From NCBI RefSeq assembly GCF_014284235.1, contig NZ_JACOGD010000010.1, forward strand, positions 62,001-126,000: DNA of 64,000 bases, in the 5' to 3' direction. Of the stretch, positions 52,877 to 62,208 are shown in pieces. Source of the DNA: Cognatundibacterium curvum. Its GTDB lineage: Bacteria; Pseudomonadota; Gammaproteobacteria; Burkholderiales; Burkholderiaceae_D. Within the stretch, counting starts at the first letter, position 1. The number at the start of each line of letters is the position of its first letter. Under the pieces are notes generated by a model. That model did no database searches. It was given only the letters and a program-made list of their open reading frames with translations, and was not told the DNA's origin. The position numbers and the translations under genes were made by a program.

Positions 52877-54001
52877 ATGAAACTTTCCCGCATCGTCTGG
52901 GCCGTATTGCTATTGTTGGCATTGGTGGCAGCTTATCTGACCCTGGCACCGGTGCCAGTCAATCCGGTGGCCTGGCAAGCCACACCCTTCGTTGGTTATG
53001 CGCCACCACATGCCAGAAATGAGCAGCTCGCGCATTTGCAGCAGCTCGATATCGGCTCTGAGAGTGGCCCGGAACATCTGTTGGTGGGTCCGGATGGCAG
53101 ATTGTATGCAGCAGTGGCGTCCGGTGCCATCCTGCGCATGCAGGAAGACGGTGCGCAGCGTGAGGTATGGGTGAATACCGGCGGACGGGTACTGGGTTTT
53201 GCATTTGATGCACAGGGCAATATGATCGCGGCCGATGCCTACCGTGGCTTGCTCAGGATTACACCGGACAAGCAAATCACTGTGCTGTGCGATCAGGTGG
53301 ATGGCACGCCGGTCTTGTATGCGAATTCCGTCGTTGTGGCAAAAAATGGCAAAATCTATTTTTCTGATGCGAGTCAGCGTTTTGGTGCCAGGCAGTCGGG
53401 TGGAACTTTCCATACCAGCGTACTCGATATCCTCGAACACTCTGCTACGGGTCGCGTGATTGAATATGATGCGCAGTTAAACACTGCGCGTGTCGTAGCC
53501 GACCAGCTCAGTTTTGCCAATGGGGTGGCACTGAGTCAGGATGAGCGTTCTTTGTTTGTGGTTGAAACCGGTGAATACGCAGTCTGGCAAATTGCGCTGA
53601 CTGCGCAGCAACTGCATTTGAAGTCCAATACGGACAAGCGCCTGGCGCATCGCATCCTGCGCGATTTGCCCGGCTATCCCGACAATCTGATGCGCGGTGA
53701 GCATGGCCGTATCTGGCTGGGTCTGGCTAAGCCGCGTGGCGCTGCGATCGACCAGATGGCGGACAGGCCCTGGTTACGCAGTCTGACTTTGCGCCTGCCA
53801 CGCTTTTTGTGGCCGGTACCGCCTGCTTATGGACATGTGCTGGCCTTCGATGAGCAGGGCAAGATTGTGGCAGATTTACAAGACCCGCGTGGAAGCTACC
53901 CCGAAACGACGGGCGTACTCGAAACCCGCGACCGTCTGTATGTGCAAAGCCTGCATGCAACCTCGATAGGCTGGATGAGCAAACCGCAAAACCTGCGCTG
54001 A
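52877..54001 (+). CDS. SMP-30/gluconolactonase/strictosidine-synthase-like protein
   Basis: A protein of 374 aa with an N-terminal membrane anchor or uncleaved signal (IVWAVLLLLALVAAYLTLA). The mature part is a six-bladed beta-propeller with repeats of the form GPEHLLVGPDGRLYAAV, VVVAKNGKIYFSDAS, GVALSQDERSLFVVETG and DNLMRGEHGRIWLGLA, the strictosidine-synthase-like class (LRE family). Such proteins hydrolyse lactones or esters. CCGGAGACTCA precedes the ATG at 52877. Substrate unknown. Confidence 0.85.
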   Translation: MKLSRIVWAVLLLLALVAAYLTLAPVPVNPVAWQATPFVGYAPPHARNEQLAHLQQLDIGSESGPEHLLVGPDGRLYAAVASGAILRMQEDGAQREVWVNTGGRVLGFAFDAQGNMIAADAYRGLLRITPDKQITVLCDQVDGTPVLYANSVVVAKNGKIYFSDASQRFGARQSGGTFHTSVLDILEHSATGRVIEYDAQLNTARVVADQLSFANGVALSQDERSLFVVETGEYAVWQIALTAQQLHLKSNTDKRLAHRILRDLPGYPDNLMRGEHGRIWLGLAKPRGAAIDQMADRPWLRSLTLRLPRFLWPVPPAYGHVLAFDEQGKIVADLQDPRGSYPETTGVLETRDRLYVQSLHATSIGWMSKPQNLR

Positions 54002-54121
54002 TTCCAATGCCTGCATTTTTGCAGTTCATGACTGCAAATTGACGCACTGTCGCATGCTGCTGGCAGTACCGCCAGCCTGTCCTTATCATGACTCCTATAC
54101 CACTTACCACACGGAGTCATG

Positions 54122-54940
54122 ATGAATAAAGCGACCTACATGCATGCACTGCAGCTGGCATTGACTGGCCTGCCCGGCCCTGTGATCGAAGAATGCCTGT
54201 GGACTTATGAACGGAAATTCCTCGATGCGATGTTGGCCGGTGAAAGTGAAGAAAGCATAGCAGCGCGTCTGCCTAAGCCGGAACTGGTAGCGGCACAAAA
54301 GAAAACCAGTGTGCGTTATCAGGCTTTGCAAGTGCGCTTCAGCTTCGCTAATCTGGCACGCCTGTTTATCGCGCTGACTGGCCTGGCCTTCCTGAACCTG
54401 CTGCTGATTGCGCCAGTGATGGCTGCTGTCAGTGTGCTGTTCGCCGGATTCGTGGTCTCAGTATGCCTGTACTTCGGCGGCATCCTGCTTGCAGCAGCCG
54501 GTGTGGCTGGCATCTCCCAGTTTCATATAGAGATACCGCAGAACCAGACTGTGACTGTGCGTCAGAGCTTGGACGCACGCATCGCCAATGAACCCTTACA
54601 AGTAGACGTCAATAGCGATGGCGTGTATACCCGGACATCGTCAGCGGCAGAGAAAAATCCTGCTTTGCCGGTTGCGGTGGCTTCGGATGCAGCGACCGCC
54701 AGTCAGACTGAAGCGCATAGTACTGCGCAGACCATCAAGGCGGAACCGCTCGATATCCAAGTTAGTTTTAGTCAGCCTATGGGAATGCGGCAGGCTGTCA
54801 AAGGCATGGGCATGATCATTGGCTCCATCCTGCTGATGATGCTGACTTTATGGCTGACCCGTTGCAGCTGGCGTGGCGCCCTGCGCTATCTGCGCTGGTC
54901 TGCACAGCAATTGCGTCAACCCCCAATGCACGCTGCCTGA
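54122..54940 (+). CDS. DUF1700 family membrane protein
   Basis: A protein of 272 aa. The N-terminal helical domain (YMHALQLALTGLPGPVIEE, residues about 4-60) resembles DUF1700, in which a cytoplasmic helical domain leads into membrane helices at about 80-125 (LFIALTGLAFLNLLLIAPVM; FVVSVCLYFGGILLAAAGVA) and a final helix near 228-246. The hydrophilic region between (about 130-220) is probably outside the membrane. In other bacteria DUF1700 genes lie beside DUF2807/GIN-type genes, as here, so the two probably act together. The start at 54122 is favoured by GGAG spacing. Confidence 0.75.
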   Translation: MNKATYMHALQLALTGLPGPVIEECLWTYERKFLDAMLAGESEESIAARLPKPELVAAQKKTSVRYQALQVRFSFANLARLFIALTGLAFLNLLLIAPVMAAVSVLFAGFVVSVCLYFGGILLAAAGVAGISQFHIEIPQNQTVTVRQSLDARIANEPLQVDVNSDGVYTRTSSAAEKNPALPVAVASDAATASQTEAHSTAQTIKAEPLDIQVSFSQPMGMRQAVKGMGMIIGSILLMMLTLWLTRCSWRGALRYLRWSAQQLRQPPMHAA

Positions 54941-54963
54941 AGCATGTTGAGAAAGGACATATC

Positions 54964-55764
54964 ATGAAAAAATTTATCCGTACCGGTGCCACCATGCTGG
55001 CTGTCTCGCTGGTGCTGACCTCTGCCACTGCCTGGTTTATGCAGGCGCATGCTGCTGGCAATCAGACTGCAGCGGTCGCCAGCGAAGTCCGTCCTATGGA
55101 ACAGCAGGTCTTAAATGTCGTGATGAACGGCCCGGTCGACCTGGTGTTAAGGCAGGCGGCGCAAGCTGAATTGCTGGTGCGTGGTGATGCCAGACTGGTA
55201 CCGCGTGTCACCACGAAAGTCGAAGGGAATACCTTGTACGTGAGTACCCGTGGCTTGTTCATTGCAATTGGTCAGTCTGATCAGACCAGGGTGGAACTCG
55301 CTTTACCAGCGATAGAAAAAGTCCAGCTCAGTGGCAGCGGCAATGGCAATATCCGTGGCTTCAAAGCGAAGCAGATTGAGCTGATCCTGAAAGGCTCTGG
55401 TGATCTGAATATCGATGGTGATTTTCAGCGGGTACAGGCTTTACTGGCTGGTAGCGGTAATCTGAATCTGGGTCTGCCCAACGGTGACACCATCGATCTG
55501 AGTATGCAAGGCTCGGGCGATGCGATATTGAAAGGTCAAAGCCGTGTGCTGATCCTGAAATCCATGGGTTCCGGTGATTTGAACTCCACCGGCCTCAAAG
55601 CCGCGCAGGCGCAACTGCAACAGCAGGGTTCCGGCGATGTGAAAGCCTGGGTAAGTGAAGACATCAAAATTAAATCGACAGGCAGCGGTGACGCCATCAT
55701 CAGCGGTAATCCGGGCAAACGCAGCATAGAGCGCACGGGTAGCGGTGACATCATCTGGAAATAA
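54964..55764 (+). CDS. GIN domain-containing exported protein (DUF2807)
   Basis: A protein of 266 aa with a signal peptide (MKKFIRTGATMLAVSLVLTS, cleavage near AHAAG). The mature part is a DUF2807/GIN right-handed beta-helix, built from repeats with a GSG(N/D) turn: LSGSGNGNIRG, LKGSGDLNIDG, LAGSGNLNLGL, MQGSGDAILKG, MGSGDLNSTG, QQGSGDVKAW, STGSGDAIISG, RTGSGDIIW. The eight turns count the coils. The family's role is unknown. It follows the DUF1700 gene by 23 bases. Confidence 0.88.
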   Translation: MKKFIRTGATMLAVSLVLTSATAWFMQAHAAGNQTAAVASEVRPMEQQVLNVVMNGPVDLVLRQAAQAELLVRGDARLVPRVTTKVEGNTLYVSTRGLFIAIGQSDQTRVELALPAIEKVQLSGSGNGNIRGFKAKQIELILKGSGDLNIDGDFQRVQALLAGSGNLNLGLPNGDTIDLSMQGSGDAILKGQSRVLILKSMGSGDLNSTGLKAAQAQLQQQGSGDVKAWVSEDIKIKSTGSGDAIISGNPGKRSIERTGSGDIIWK

Positions 55765-55809
55765 GACTGCTTACGTGCGATGCAATTCGCGCCCACATCT
55801 ACCCTGCAC

Positions 55810-55841
55810 CGGATGTGAACCTGGGTCACATCCGTTTTTTT
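55810..55841 (+). terminator. Rho-independent terminator after GIN-domain gene
   Basis: CGGATGTGA pairs perfectly with TCACATCCG, with a seven-base loop and then a run of seven Ts. Confidence 0.9.
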
Positions 55842-56217
55842 CTGAGATTCTCCTGCTCCCGGCGCCATCTGCGTCGCGCGCCTCTGCCTCCCCTCCGGCT
55901 GAACGCCGCCCAAATCAGTGCACCTAGCTGGCGCATAATTTGCTTAATGGAAATGTGATGCATCCAAGCTTGTGTTTAAACGCTGAAAACTACAAATAAA
56001 CACAGTTTCTTCACTTCACGGGAATTAATCTAAATTGTTGTTATTTATCTGCAGTTGGCGGCATTTTTTTCTGGGTGGCGAAATTAAAAAGTAAAAAATA
56101 GCTTCAATTTTGTTTTTTAGATTGAAAATATTTATTCTTTCAGAATTAAATTCAGTTTCCTTTGGAGTGGTAAGCAAACTCTATTTACAGCGGGAAGTTT
56201 TCTGCAATAATCCGAAC

Positions 56218-56247
56218 GGACGTAAGCGGATGTAAGAGGATGTAAGC
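56218..56247 (+). repeat. 10-bp tandem repeat (GGAYGTAAG) x3
   Basis: Three head-to-tail near-copies: GGACGTAAGC, GGATGTAAGA, GGATGTAAGC. They sit about 100 bases before the sugar-binding protein gene. The 10-base period, one helical turn, suggests a regulator-binding site. The rest of 55842-56343 is AT-rich and holds no evident gene. Confidence 0.6.
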
Positions 56248-56343
56248 AAATCACAGTAGTTTTGTTTAGTGCAATCGATGAAGTGCAGACCCTGCGGCGT
56301 GAGAATGGCGCAGGCGTGTTTTCAACCTGACCAACCCAGAATC

Positions 56344-57450
56344 ATGACTGCTATGCAAAGTAAGTGCCTGACCGTGTTGTTTGTTGCGTTTAGTTTCATC
56401 GCCAGCGCGACTGCCCAAGAAAATCCCATGCAATTCTTAAGCCGTGCCAATGCCAAAGTTGCGCGTGCAGCATCCTTAAAAAATAAATGGGATGGTCCGG
56501 TCGAAGGTCCGAAATTACAGAAAAAAAAGAAGATTATTTTTATCGCAGCCGACATGAGTGATGCCGGTACTTCAGGTTTGTTTAACGGAGTTCGCGAAGC
56601 CGGCATGGCCGCCAGTTGGGAAACCCTGCCTATCGATTGCCGTGGCAGATGTAATCAGGGGGCTGCGATTATCAAGCAAGCCATCGAAATGAAAGCGGAT
56701 GGCATCATCCTGGCTGGCGTTGATGTCGGCACCCAGGCCAAGGGCATGGTAGCCGCCGCCAGCGCCAAAATTCCTGTGGTTGGCTGGCACGCATCGGTCA
56801 AACAAGGACCGGTTGATGGCCTGTTCACTAATCTCGCAACCAACCCCAAAGAAGTCGCGCAACTGGCCGCCTTGCTGACTGTGGTTGAGTCGAATAATAA
56901 AGCGGGTATTGTGGTATTCACCGATTCCACTAATCCGTTTTTACAAGCCAAATCGGCGGCAATCATAGAAACCATCAAGCAATGTGAAGGCTGCAAATTA
57001 CTCAGTGTGGAAGACGTGCCGCTGGCAGAAACCCATCTGAAAATGAAGCCAGCCGTGGAGAGCGCAGTCAAACGCCACGGTGCCAAGTGGACCCATGTGA
57101 TCGCCGTGAATGACTATTATTTTGATATGCTGGAATCGGCACCGATCGCGGCTTTACTCAGCAATAATAAATTGTCGGGCGTGGCGGCCGGTGACGGTTC
57201 AGCCACTGCGTATAAACGCATACGCAGCAATGGCATGCAGACCGGTACCGTGCCTGAACCGCTGACTCAGCATGCGTGGCAACTGGTGGATGAGCTGAAC
57301 CGTGCTTTCAACGCGCAACCAGCCAGCAACTATGTCACCGCATTGCATCTGGTCACGGCGCAAAATATCGCGTATGACGGCGGTGCTAAAAACAGCTTTG
57401 AACCCGCCAATGATTTCCGTCATCATTATCAGGAAATCTGGAATAAGTGA
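56344..57450 (+). CDS. Orphan periplasmic sugar-binding-type protein (Peripla_BP_4)
   Basis: A protein of 368 aa with a signal peptide (MQSKCLTVLFVAFSFIASATA). The fold is the periplasmic binding protein of ribose type: KKIIFIAADMSDAGTSGLFN opens the first lobe, KADGIILAGVDVGTQ, PVVGWHASVKQ, and IAVNDYYFDMLESAPIAALL in the second lobe. Two Cys pairs (DCRGRC, CEGC) are unusual for the family. No ABC permease or ATPase lies nearby, so it may act as a sensor or feed a distant transporter. The start at 56344 precedes the signal. Confidence 0.8.
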   Translation: MTAMQSKCLTVLFVAFSFIASATAQENPMQFLSRANAKVARAASLKNKWDGPVEGPKLQKKKKIIFIAADMSDAGTSGLFNGVREAGMAASWETLPIDCRGRCNQGAAIIKQAIEMKADGIILAGVDVGTQAKGMVAAASAKIPVVGWHASVKQGPVDGLFTNLATNPKEVAQLAALLTVVESNNKAGIVVFTDSTNPFLQAKSAAIIETIKQCEGCKLLSVEDVPLAETHLKMKPAVESAVKRHGAKWTHVIAVNDYYFDMLESAPIAALLSNNKLSGVAAGDGSATAYKRIRSNGMQTGTVPEPLTQHAWQLVDELNRAFNAQPASNYVTALHLVTAQNIAYDGGAKNSFEPANDFRHHYQEIWNK

Positions 57451-57480
57451 TGTCAGTGAGTCTGAGGGCTCAAACAAAAA

Positions 57481-57505
57481 AAGGCAGCCAGGCTGCCTTT
57501 TTTTT
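57481..57505. terminator. Bidirectional terminator between convergent genes
   Basis: AAGGCAGCC and GGCTGCCTT form a short-looped stem flanked by A and T runs, 30 bases after the binding protein gene and about 40 bases past the TolC-like gene stop. Confidence 0.85.
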
Positions 57506-57545
57506 CGTACGCGTATCAGCGCTTTCAGTTTTGAGTCTTCAGTCT

Positions 57546-58802
57546 TCAGTCTATCGACCACAAATGATGCGCATCGAGTTCGAAACGCGCCTGGGCCATT
57601 AAGGCATCAAGCTGTGCGGTTTCGGCATTCAGTCTGGCTTCCATCGCATTACGTCGTATCTGCAGACTGTCGGTCAGAGAGACTTCCCCAAGCTGATAGG
57701 CTTTCAGCATGGTTTGTGCCTGTGCCTGACTTTGCTGGCTCACGTTATGCAGGGTTTGCCAGATGCGATAGGATTGCTCGCGTTCTGCCACCACACGCTG
57801 TGCATCACGAAATACCTTGCTGCGCACCTGATCCAGTTTGGCCTGAGCGATACCGGCTTTGCTGACGGCGGCCTGCGCATCAGCCTGACGTGCCGTGCCT
57901 GACAGCGGTATCGAAATACTGAAACCGATCAGACTATCCTGACCATTGCGCTCACGTGCAGCACGTATGCCAAGCACCGGGTCTGGCATGGTGTCGGCGC
58001 GCACGCGGCTGGCCTGCATTCTGGCCATTTCGGCTTCCAGTTCCAGCAATTCCACCTCATGATTATCTTCGGTGATTTCTTCGATTGCCTTGCTGTTGGC
58101 GACAGCTGGTAAAGGTTGTGGCAGCACGGTCAGCGTCGGTGCTGGCAATTCGGGATAACGGGTTTGTAAATTACGCAGCAACTGTTCTTCGCGCAGCTGC
58201 GCCTGCTGCAATAAAGCGGACTGGCGTTGCAATTCGGTTTCAGCCAGTTGCTGTTCCAGCCGCGCCGCTTCGCCAGCTTTGACCCGCTTGGTTGCGATGC
58301 TCACCACTTCCTGCAGTACGACCAATTGCTCTTCTACCTGCTGGCGGTAGCGTATCGCACGCAAGGTATCAAACCAGTCAGTCAGCAAGCCACGTGCCGC
58401 TTCATGCCAGATATCGGCATGCGCGATACGTGCGATCTCCTTACCTTTTTCACCGAGCGCCTGATCCTGACCGGCTTTGCCAAACCAGCGTACTGCACGT
58501 TCTACGCTGATTTCCTGATCGCGTGTGACTTCGGCAGCGGCATCTTTACGCTTAGTTTGCGCCAGCCGTAATTGCCATTCATGCGAGCCACTATTGAGTT
58601 TCTGTTGTTGCGCGGCGGCCAGTTCCTGCTGCAGCTTGCCGGTACGTAGTTCGGGTAGCTGATGTAAGGCTAGTCTGACCTGTGCCTCAGCGGGCAGGAT
58701 GGCGGCGAATGGCGGTGCCAGCGGATGGCCGGAATTCGCGTAACTCAGCGGACTCAGCAGCGCCAGACCGATAAGACTAAGGCGGGCATACATGGTGTTC
58801 AT
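57546..58802 (-). CDS. TolC-family outer-membrane factor (CzcC/CusC-like)
   Basis: A protein of 418 aa with a signal peptide (MNTMYARLSLIGLALLSPLS, cleavage near YANSG). The mature chain is dominated by long heptad-rich helices (ELAAAQQQKLNSGSHEWQL; LVVLQEVVSIATKRVKAGE; AQLDALMAQARFELDAHH), and repeats TP-type sequences, as in TolC-like trimers. It is the last gene of the heavy-metal efflux operon and overlaps the DUF3240 gene by four bases. It could also serve the MacAB-like pump at 46985-50180. Confidence 0.88.
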   Translation of the reverse strand: MNTMYARLSLIGLALLSPLSYANSGHPLAPPFAAILPAEAQVRLALHQLPELRTGKLQQELAAAQQQKLNSGSHEWQLRLAQTKRKDAAAEVTRDQEISVERAVRWFGKAGQDQALGEKGKEIARIAHADIWHEAARGLLTDWFDTLRAIRYRQQVEEQLVVLQEVVSIATKRVKAGEAARLEQQLAETELQRQSALLQQAQLREEQLLRNLQTRYPELPAPTLTVLPQPLPAVANSKAIEEITEDNHEVELLELEAEMARMQASRVRADTMPDPVLGIRAARERNGQDSLIGFSISIPLSGTARQADAQAAVSKAGIAQAKLDQVRSKVFRDAQRVVAEREQSYRIWQTLHNVSQQSQAQAQTMLKAYQLGEVSLTDSLQIRRNAMEARLNAETAQLDALMAQARFELDAHHLWSID

Positions 58803-59119
58803 TGCAGACTCCCTGATTCGATGACAGGCGTGATCCAGTAATGGATATCGGCGCCCGGAAAATGTTGATTGAGTAATTGCAGCAAGGCGCGTAGCTGGGC
58901 CAGTGCGCCGCAGATGACAAATAACTGACGCTGGCTGCGGCCTTGCACTTGCTCCATCGCGCTCAACAGGCGGGTATGTTGTCCCATGCCTTGCGCTGGC
59001 AACAGCGTGAAGCCGGACGCGAGTTCGGGATGCGCCAGCAGCAGGTCGGCGATGTCTTCATCCAGCGCACGCGGAATAGCCAGCTGCAGTACGGCGTTTT
59101 GTTCTAAGTTATGGATCAT
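58799..59119 (-). CDS. DUF3240 family protein
   Basis: A protein of 106 aa of the DUF3240 family, small proteins that accompany CusA/CzcA-type RND pumps. Seen: VLQLAIPRALDEDIADLLL and GFTLLPAQGMGQHTRLLSA with RSQRQLFVICG; the layout is alpha/beta, like the PII/CutA-type ferredoxin fold. Role unknown, possibly sensing or binding metal. It has a two-base gap to the pump gene and a four-base overlap with the TolC-like gene. Confidence 0.85.
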   Translation of the reverse strand: MIHNLEQNAVLQLAIPRALDEDIADLLLAHPELASGFTLLPAQGMGQHTRLLSAMEQVQGRSQRQLFVICGALAQLRALLQLLNQHFPGADIHYWITPVIESGSLQ

Positions 59120-59121
59120 GA

Positions 59122-62100
59122 TCAGACTTTCTCAGCAGTGCCGCCCGGCTGGCTGGCCAGCCCGAAGCGCGCAAATAAAACCGGTAATAAAATCAGGGTC
59201 AGGGCAGTCGCGCTGACCAGACCACCGATCACCACGATGGCCAGCGGACGCTGGATTTCCGAGCCGGGGCCGGTTGCCAGTAACAGCGGTACCAGACCGA
59301 AGGCTGTGATACTGGCGGTCATCATGACGGGACGGAAGCGCCGTAGCGCGCCGCTGCTGACCACTTCTGCCATCGCCACGCCACGCGCCAGCAATTGATT
59401 GAAGTAGCTGATCATGACCAGGCCATTCAACACTGCAATCCCCATCAGCGCGATAAATCCGACTGAGGCCGGTACCGACAGGTATTCACCGCTGATTGCC
59501 AGTGCCACCACGCCGCCGCATAAGGCAAACGGAATATTTGCCAGTACCAGCAAGGCTTGACGCAGGCTTTGCAAACTGGAAAACAGCAACAGGAAGATCA
59601 GTGCCAATGCCACTGGCACCACCAGCATCAGACGTTGCGCAGCACGCTGCTGATTTTCAAACTGACCGCCCCAGCCTATCTGATAACCGGCTGGTAATTT
59701 GACTTTAGCCGCCACCTGTTGCCGCGCTTCTTCCACAAAGGACACCAGATCACGGCCATGCACATTGGCACGCACCACGGTCAGGCGCGATGCATTTTCA
59801 CGCTCGACTTTGACCGGGCCCTCCACCGTGCGCAATTGCGCGACTTGCGACAAGGGCACCGACACACCTTCGCGTGGCGTTAAGCGCAACTGGCTGAACA
59901 ACTCCGGTGACAAGCGGGTTTGCTCGCTGCCACGCACCAATAAAGGCAGACGCTGGCCGTCCTGTACCACGACTCCGGCCACATTGCCTTCCACCATCGT
60001 GCGTACATCGTTTTGTATCTGTTCCACGCTCATGCCCAGACGACCGGCTGCTTCGCGCTGGATATCGAGCTGCAGATATTGCACACCCTCGTTCTGCACC
60101 TTCAGCACATCCTGGCTACCCTGAATGCCATTCAGTACCTGTACGATTTGCTCTGCCAGCTGATTCAGCACCTCGGCATTCGGGCCATACACCTTGACGG
60201 CCAGATCACCGCGTACCCCGGACAGCATTTCCGAAGTCCGCATTTCTATTGGCTGGGTAAAGCTGAAATTGACACCGGCAAATTCAGCAGTCACTGCGCG
60301 CAGTTGTGCCAGTAATTCGTCTTTGTTTGCGGCTTTCCATTGCTCACGCGGTTTCAGCACCAGGAAGCTGTCGGTCTCATTCAGTCCCATAGGATCTAGC
60401 CCCAGCTCATCCGAGCCTGCACGCGCCACGATGCTGGCTACATCCGGCACTTTTTCCAGTATGCGTTGTTGTACCGCCTGATCGATGCGGGCCGATTCCT
60501 GCAAATTCACAGATGGCAGTTTTTCTATCTGCAAAATGATGTCGCCTTCATCCAGCACCGGCATAAAGGATTTACCGATGAAAGGGAATAGCGCGGCACA
60601 GGCCACTAAGACCACGCCAGCTATGCCGGCCAGCAGTTTGCCGTTTTGCAGCGCGCGGCCCAGCAGCGCCTGATAACGCTGCTCCATCCACTGCACCAGA
60701 CGCGGGTTATCGCTATGGCTGGCTGGCAGCAGCCAGGAGCACAATACCGGGATCACAGTGAAGGACAGAATCAGCGAGCTGGCCAGCGCAAAAATGATGG
60801 TCAGTGCGACTGGTGCGAACAGTTTGCCTTCCAGCCCCTGCAGCGACAACAGCGGCAGGAATACGATCATGATGACCGAGATACCGGCGCTGACCGGTAA
60901 GGCGACTTCTTTCACGGCACGGTAGATCACATGGAGGCGTGGCAGCAAGGCACTTTGCTTGTGACCGCTGTGGGCTTCTATGTTTTCCACCACCACCACC
61001 GCCGCGTCGACCAGCATGCCGATGGCGATCGCTAATCCGCCCAGCGACATCAGATTCGCACTCAGGCCAAAGTATTGCATCAGGATGAAAGTACCGAGAG
61101 CTGACAGCGGCAGGATACAGGCCACTACCAGCGCCGAGCGCAGATTACCGAGGAACAGATACAGCAGGATCACGACCAGAATGCTGGCTTCTGCCAAGGC
61201 CTTGCTGACGGTTTGCACCGCACGTTCGACCAGATTGCTACGGTCATAAAAAGTATTGATGGTGGTACCGGCTGGCAGACTGGCTTGCAGGTTGTTCAGA
61301 CGTTCACGTACCTGCTGCACCAGCTGACGTGCATTCGCACCGCGCATGGCCAGTACCAGCGCTTCCACCGCTTCACCTTTGCCATCCTTGGTCACACTGC
61401 CATAGCGGCTGAGTGCGCCTATCTTGACCTGGGCCACATCGCGGATGCGGGTCGCAACGCCATTCTGTTCCGCAATCGCAATCGCACCGACATCCTCCAG
61501 CGTACGGATATTGCCATCGCTTCTGACCAGCAGCGATTCTTCGCCTGACGATAAGCGACCGGCACCGTCATTGCGGTTATTGCTCTCCAGCGCAGCACGC
61601 AATTGCGCCAGCGTCAGGCCGCGTGCGCTGAGCGCATCCGGATTGGGCACCACTTCAAAACTTTTGACCAGGCCACCGAGGGAATTGACATCGGCCACAC
61701 CGGGGATATTGCGCAGCTGCGGACGTATGGTCCATTCCAGCAGGCTGCGTTTTTCCATCAGCGAGAGCGGGCCTTCTATGGTGAACATAAACACTTCACC
61801 GAGTGGCGTCGTGATTGGTGCCAGACCACCGCTGATGGTAGGCGGCAGGTCTTTCATGACATTGCTCAGGCGTTCGCTGACTTGCTGGCGCGCCCAGAAC
61901 ACATCCGTGCCTTCCTGAAAATCCAGTGTGATATCGGCAATCGCATATTTGGATTGCGAGCGCAGGATGGCCTGACGCGGTATGCCCAGCAATTCCTGCT
62001 CAACCGGTGCCACAATCCGCGCCTCAACTTCTTCCGGCGTCATGCCGGGCGCTTTCAAAATAATTTTGACCTGGGTGCTGGATACATCGGGGAAGGCATC

Positions 62101-62208
62101 GATAGGCAGGCTTTGAAATGCGCGGTAGCCGGCAGCGGCCAGCAAGACGGTCAGTACCAGCATCAGCAAACGCTGCGCCAGTGAAAATGCAATCAGTTTA
62201 GCCAGCAT
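59122..62208 (-). CDS. Heavy-metal efflux RND transporter, CusA/CzcA family
   Basis: A protein of 1028 aa with the RND plan: TM1 near residues 10-30, two large periplasmic loops, and 12 TMs. The HME-type motif in TM4 reads LGGLAIAIGMLVDAAVVVVEN, more like the CusA/HelA form (AIGxMVDAA) than the DFGxxxDGA form of CzcA. So Cu/Ag or related divalent metal specificity is possible but not proved. It is full length. The start ATG is at 62208, overlapping the adaptor's stop by one base. It exports metals from cytoplasm or periplasm, with the adaptor and TolC-like protein. Confidence 0.92.
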   Translation of the reverse strand: MLAKLIAFSLAQRLLMLVLTVLLAAAGYRAFQSLPIDAFPDVSSTQVKIILKAPGMTPEEVEARIVAPVEQELLGIPRQAILRSQSKYAIADITLDFQEGTDVFWARQQVSERLSNVMKDLPPTISGGLAPITTPLGEVFMFTIEGPLSLMEKRSLLEWTIRPQLRNIPGVADVNSLGGLVKSFEVVPNPDALSARGLTLAQLRAALESNNRNDGAGRLSSGEESLLVRSDGNIRTLEDVGAIAIAEQNGVATRIRDVAQVKIGALSRYGSVTKDGKGEAVEALVLAMRGANARQLVQQVRERLNNLQASLPAGTTINTFYDRSNLVERAVQTVSKALAEASILVVILLYLFLGNLRSALVVACILPLSALGTFILMQYFGLSANLMSLGGLAIAIGMLVDAAVVVVENIEAHSGHKQSALLPRLHVIYRAVKEVALPVSAGISVIMIVFLPLLSLQGLEGKLFAPVALTIIFALASSLILSFTVIPVLCSWLLPASHSDNPRLVQWMEQRYQALLGRALQNGKLLAGIAGVVLVACAALFPFIGKSFMPVLDEGDIILQIEKLPSVNLQESARIDQAVQQRILEKVPDVASIVARAGSDELGLDPMGLNETDSFLVLKPREQWKAANKDELLAQLRAVTAEFAGVNFSFTQPIEMRTSEMLSGVRGDLAVKVYGPNAEVLNQLAEQIVQVLNGIQGSQDVLKVQNEGVQYLQLDIQREAAGRLGMSVEQIQNDVRTMVEGNVAGVVVQDGQRLPLLVRGSEQTRLSPELFSQLRLTPREGVSVPLSQVAQLRTVEGPVKVERENASRLTVVRANVHGRDLVSFVEEARQQVAAKVKLPAGYQIGWGGQFENQQRAAQRLMLVVPVALALIFLLLFSSLQSLRQALLVLANIPFALCGGVVALAISGEYLSVPASVGFIALMGIAVLNGLVMISYFNQLLARGVAMAEVVSSGALRRFRPVMMTASITAFGLVPLLLATGPGSEIQRPLAIVVIGGLVSATALTLILLPVLFARFGLASQPGGTAEKV

